In this document: one piece after another, positions 59,839 through 64,000 of the stretch | How positions within the stretch are numbered: position 1 is the stretch's first letter | Layout: each line of letters opens with the position of its first letter | Assembly (NCBI GenBank): GCA_014871385.1 | Contig: CM026426.1 | Location: 92,997,927-93,061,926, forward strand | Direction of reading: 5' to 3' | Length of the DNA: 64,000 bases | From: Ceratodon purpureus | Lineage: Eukaryota; Streptophyta; Bryopsida; Pseudoditrichales; Ditrichaceae | Position numbers and translations under genes: made by a program | Notes under the pieces: generated by a model | The model's input: only the letters and a program-made list of their open reading frames with translations | Database searches by the model: none | Told to the model about the DNA's origin: nothing

Positions 59839-61332
59839 ATTGTTTATTTTGGTTTTCAATAAGAGTATTCTTTGAATAATTAGGCCAATGATATTCTTGA
59901 GTTGAAAGTCAATGCAAGTTTTTCTTGGGTAGAATTTCACATACTGTATTTATACTAATCTTAGCATATTATCCACTTTTCACACCAAATTTAGGCATTG
60001 GATAAGATAATTTACTATGCAGTTCTTTATATTTAAACAACATTTTTAAATTGAGGCGGTTTTTAATATCAGGGAATTTTTACAGGTTTCTATACATTTA
60101 ATATGGATCTTTGATCACGTCTTATTCATGTAATCTATAATCATTCTTCAAACATTTTAGCACCTCTGCAAAAGCAAACCGCCGATTGTTGGATTCTTGG
60201 GAAGAATTATTTTCAAATGAGTTCTAAACTAACTTCTTTAACAAAATTGGAATCATTTTGTCAAAGTGCTGTAAATCCAACCCAAAGGGAACTCGCAACT
60301 CATATATGCTAACAATTAAATGGTCATCTCTCCTTTAAAAAAACGAATAAAATATTACGAATACCAACAACCAATGATTTGGGAAAGGATGAAGAATGAC
60401 CTTACTTTGTAAAACATTGAAACGTCTGAACTAATATCTTCAACTATTACAAACTATTAGAAGCTTTAACTTGACTTTTGTTTAAAGGAATGATTAGTTC
60501 ACTTTAAAGTTTCTTCGGTTATTTCTTATTTACACCATCCATCCATTCAATCCTATCTTTTAATTGGATTTATTTTCTCTGCTTCACTTTTCTCTCCAAT
60601 CTTATTTTTCCGATTTCTTTTTTTTGAGTCTCTTTTAAGGGGAAAGTAGTTCAGTATTTGGCTTCCTTTAAGCTTTTGTTTTCCGGTTTTTTAATACTAT
60701 CTCTTCTCTTAATATATTTTATGTATATCTTCAATTTTTTCCCTTCTTTTTATGTTTTTCTCTTACACCCTCTTAGGGTTCTCTAAATTTATATGTTTTC
60801 AATTCTTGAAATAAGGGATCAGGCTGGTGGGCACATATTTTGAGCATTAGATCCTCAATAGCTACTCCTCATAGAAGTCTACTGTCCCTGTGTCCAACTC
60901 ATGTACCCCGCAACATCAACATCTCAAATACAAACCACCCAAACTAATTAATGAAATGTGACATGCTTCTGTTTTGTTTAACCACTTAATGGCTCCATCG
61001 GATTTTACGACTAAAGCATCTCACCCCTCAACTATCAATTCAGGCCAAGCTACCGTATCAATTTGCGAGGATGAATCGTACCTTTGCAACTTAGAGAACC
61101 ACTTTCAAACCTCTGGAACTTGGCAGACGATGTTGCGTGCACCTCTTGTTTGCTCTCGCGATTGTTGCAGCTTGTTGGAGCTTCAGGTTTGCGTTGTGCT
61201 CGTTCTTCCTGCCGTCGACATCTGTGCTGCCACAAAGTGTTGCTACTGCGTGTCGAGGTTCGATTTCCTTAGTTGCTTTTAACACTCTGCGTGGACTTTG
61301 TTCAGGAAGGGTCAGAGGAAACCTCAAGCAAC
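59839..61332. other. AT-rich spacer, no gene recognised
   Basis: AT-rich sequence with short frames only. Open frames at 60,970-61,280 overlap the upstream region of A4 and show no domain; they may be its 5' untranslated region. Confidence 0.5.
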
Positions 61333-62838
61333 ATGGTGAGTCAGAAGCGCCGCAAGTCCGGGCCCGGCAGCCCATCCACGCCGAAACCCCGAAGCACACC
61401 CACGCCCAAAGACGACGGAGATGTCAGCTGCGGCGACGATGACGTGACCCAACTTGCTGCGGCCTATGCTTGGGCCAGCTCCGAGTTCGATTCTCCATTC
61501 GACCTCGCGGGAATCCCGGATGCGTTGCAGGATAGGTTGGTTGCAGCGGCTCCTGTGCTACGCGGCCGCTTTGCAGAGTACGACCATGTCTTCTTCCGCG
61601 ATATTGTGGGCCTCTGCGACCAAGGTCCAATGGTGGACGATGTCTGCAAAGCCTACCCACAGATCACAGAGGCAGCAGTCAAGCAAGTGTGGAGAGTCGG
61701 TGCGCAGCCAAATAGATTCGAGGTGGCGAACTGCACCGACAAGGAGCAAGCACAGAAGTTTCTACAGTTTAACTACAAGGTTTACGGAAATCGTCCCGAC
61801 AACTTCTACTTTGCTATGCGGTTTTTGAAAGCAGCTTTCGCAACCTTTGTCCACGGGTTCCAAGTGAACTGTGTTGCTGAAGCCTCATGTCGCCGATCGA
61901 TGCGCCTTGCCATGGCTCCCAAGAACCCTTTGAAGCTCGGACCCGTTGCTTTGCGTCGACAGATCAAGGGCCTCTGCTTGATCATCAAAGAGTTGATAGA
62001 CGATGCTCCAGCACACCGAAGTATGCCTGCTTCTGTCCGTGCAGCGCAGCAGTTGGTTGACGACGCCGTGGAATCTGAGGCAAAAGCATCGGCCGCACTT
62101 CAGGCAATCAAACGCCGACATGCTGAGGCAGAGAGGAGCTTGATGAAGACCACTGTCCACGACATCGGGAGAGTTGAAGCAGAGCACGGAGACGCGATCA
62201 GGGAGCTTCAGCGTGTCTTCCGTAGTGGAACGCCAAACCAATACAAGGAACAGGCTGAAGCTGCAAGAGTCCTGTCGGTGAAGCTGACACAGATGCATGA
62301 GGAGCACATGCTTGGACGCGACACTCTCAACGCACTCACGCAAGCAAATGGACCCCTCGACCATGCAAAAGAAGCTCACGGCAAGGCCCAAGATGTGCTC
62401 GGGAAAGCAGTGATGGAGTTGTGGGATGCACAGCGCCAGAACTTGATTCTGCGTCCGCGACCGGTGTTCAAGTATCCTTCCGACCAATCTGTTCCCGACA
62501 TCAAAGTGCCACCCCTCCCGGAATCGTGCCCCCTTTGCAGCAAAGGATTCGTTGCCAAAGCAGCCATCCTCGGAGCTTGCAATTGCCTCTTCCATCCTGT
62601 CTGCGTTGCGGAGATGATCGACGCTGCTCCCGCATATGTCTGCCCTTCCTGTAACCTGACCATGGATCCAGCGTGGGTTGCACAATTTAACGGCAAAGTC
62701 CATGTATTTCAAGATCCTGAGATCGAAGCCACTCACCAGAAGCTGAAGGACATTGCGGTCTTGTGTAGCCAGTACATGCAGATATAGTGTGACTGTCGAT
62801 GTGCACTTGCTTGGGGTGTAGGTAGCACATTATGTTGA
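61333..62838 (+). CDS. Coiled-coil/RING-like protein A4
   Basis: A single exon, 502 codons from ATG 61333 (MVSQKRRKSG) to UGA 62836, with UAG at 62785 as sense; if that UAG is the stop the protein is 484 residues. It is the cleanest family member. Domains: a basic start, FDLAGIPDALQ at about residue 51, VGLCDQGPMVDDV, VWRVGAQPNRFE, NCTDKEQA, VYGNRPDN, FATFVHGF, NPLKLGPVALRRQ at about 197, a long coiled coil (about 235-375), LRPRPVFKY, and a RING-like module at about 398-436 (CPLC, CNCLFHPVC, CPSC) followed by PAWVAQFNG. It lacks the intron of A3. The N-terminal 240 residues form an unnamed conserved domain; substrate and partners are unknown. Confidence 0.85.
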
Positions 62839-63535
62839 TACTGTCTTTTGCTTTATAATCAAGCTAGACCGCTAGTTTTCGTCCTTTGAACTTCTTGAAG
62901 CTCCATTTTGAACCCCACGGTTATTAACTGATGGAACTTTCAAACCGAACTTCCTATGTTTAAAACAAGGCTTGCAAGTTTGCACCCGTTTAAATGGCAA
63001 GTTATGTATGTGTTGGAAAACTTCTTCTTCTACATACTCCCAATTGCATGAGTAATTTCAATTTGATCCTCGTTTAGTTGCTTAAGATTTGTGTCCTCGT
63101 TTTAGCTTGAAGCCATATCCACTTATGCTAATTAGTTATGCAAAGCTGTCGATGCAAACCAGTCATGCAACGAATTAGTTATGTTGCACGTGCATTTAGA
63201 CCCTAAACCTGCAGGCTCAATTGCTTAAGCCCAGTGTCCACTCTGTATTAGCTGCAAGCCTGATTAGATATGCTAATTAGTTACGCAACTGTTAACTAGT
63301 TGTGTAAAAGTTATGCAATTAATTGGTTATGTCCATAAAATTCTATGTTTCCAGACCTTAAATTGCATGTGTAATTTGAAATGGATGCAGGCTCAGTTGC
63401 TTAAGCCTAGAGTCCACTTTGTTATGATTAATGAAGCCTGATTTGCCTAGACCTTGACTAAACCACCTTCCTCAATTTGGTGCCCGACATAGTTCTTTTG
63501 AATTTGAGGCTTGGAATCTTGAAACATTGAAGTGA

Positions 63536-64000
63536 ACTTATCTTTTATGGGTGGGTGAAAAATAGATGAATGAAAAAAGCCTGTTTAAGTGAAACATGAA
63601 TAAGATCTAATTCAACCTTAATCAGTGTACACAGAACTAACCCCAATTAGAACCATATTAAAGATTAGAGCAGTGCAGCACGGCAAGAATCGAAAACAAT
63701 ATTCATAATGACTGAAAATGGAAGGAAACATTGAAGTGGACTTATCTTTTATGAGTGGGTGTAAAATAGATGAATGAAAAATGAAGCTTCAGTGAAACAT
63801 GAATATGAACTAATTCATCCTTAATCAATGCACACTAAAGGATGGCAAGGGTGAAAACAATAGCCATAATCATTGAAATTTGAAAGAAACATAAAACTTA
63901 AAAAGTCACCTTATCTTTTATAGGTGGATGATAATAGGATGAATGAAAAAATCCAGTTTCAATGAAACATGAATAAGAACTAATTCATCCTTAATTAGTG
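63536..64000 (+). repeat. Diverged tandem repeat, unit about 170-205 bp
   Basis: Three units begin near 63,536, 63,740 and 63,910 with CTTATCTTTTATRRGTGG. Each contains GATGAATGAAAAA, GTGAAACATGAATA and CTAATTCAWCCTTAATCA. The last continues past the window edge. The stretch 62,840-63,535 has only short dispersed repeats (AATTAGTTATGCA) and no gene. Confidence 0.75.

Overview
This is a gene-poor, repeat-rich eukaryotic nuclear window with GT-AG introns, AT-rich spacers, plant-type DNA transposons and one LTR-retroelement fragment. Its most striking property is how the genes read. Almost every long coding region is interrupted by in-frame UAA or UAG but hardly ever by UGA. The interruptions fall where a glutamine fits or is expected, and read through as Gln most genes run on to a UGA. 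I infer a nuclear code with UAA and UAG = Gln and UGA as the main stop. Combined with plant-like CACTA and SWIM-type transposases, this points to an ulvophycean green alga (orders such as Dasycladales, Cladophorales and Trentepohliales are known for this code). The lineage is an inference; the reading pattern is seen directly.

Layout. 0.5-2.4 kb: coiled-coil/RING-like gene A1. 3.7-5.1 kb (-): damaged copy of a gene with a ubiquitin-like C-terminus. 5.7-9.8 kb (-): multi-exon gene with a ParB-like domain and a degenerate DNA-methyltransferase-like domain. 10.4-14.3 kb (+): SWIM-finger transposase, divergent from it. Introns of both carry short palindromes centred on GTTAAC. 16.4-20.2 kb (-) and 23.7-26.1 kb (-): RING genes B1 and B2. 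27.1-28.5 kb (+): the better ubiquitin-like gene. 29-31.7 kb: diverged hairpin-bearing repeats. 31.9-34.2 kb (-): RING gene A2. 36.0-41.9 kb: a large, nearly identical inverted repeat with RING gene A3 in its loop. 41,861-56,477: a 14.6-kb CACTA transposon with intact ends, inserted into the right arm of that inverted repeat. 57-58.7 kb: LTR fragment. 59.5 kb: a small gene visible only under the altered code. 61.3-62.8 kb: RING gene A4.

How the genes relate. Six paralogues (A1-A4, B1, B2) share one plan: an N-terminal or basic/acidic region, a central coiled coil and a C-terminal RING-like zinc module. They are the dominant host-like family here and their function is unknown to me. Two copies of a gene with a ubiquitin-like C-terminal domain lie among them, so a ubiquitin-linked role is possible but unproven. 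The rest is transposon cargo or transposase. Spans without a gene: 2.4-3.7, 5.1-5.7, 14.35-16.4, 20.25-23.7, 26.1-27.05, 28.5-31.9, 34.2-38.5, 56.5-59.5, 59.85-61.3 and 62.85-64 kb.
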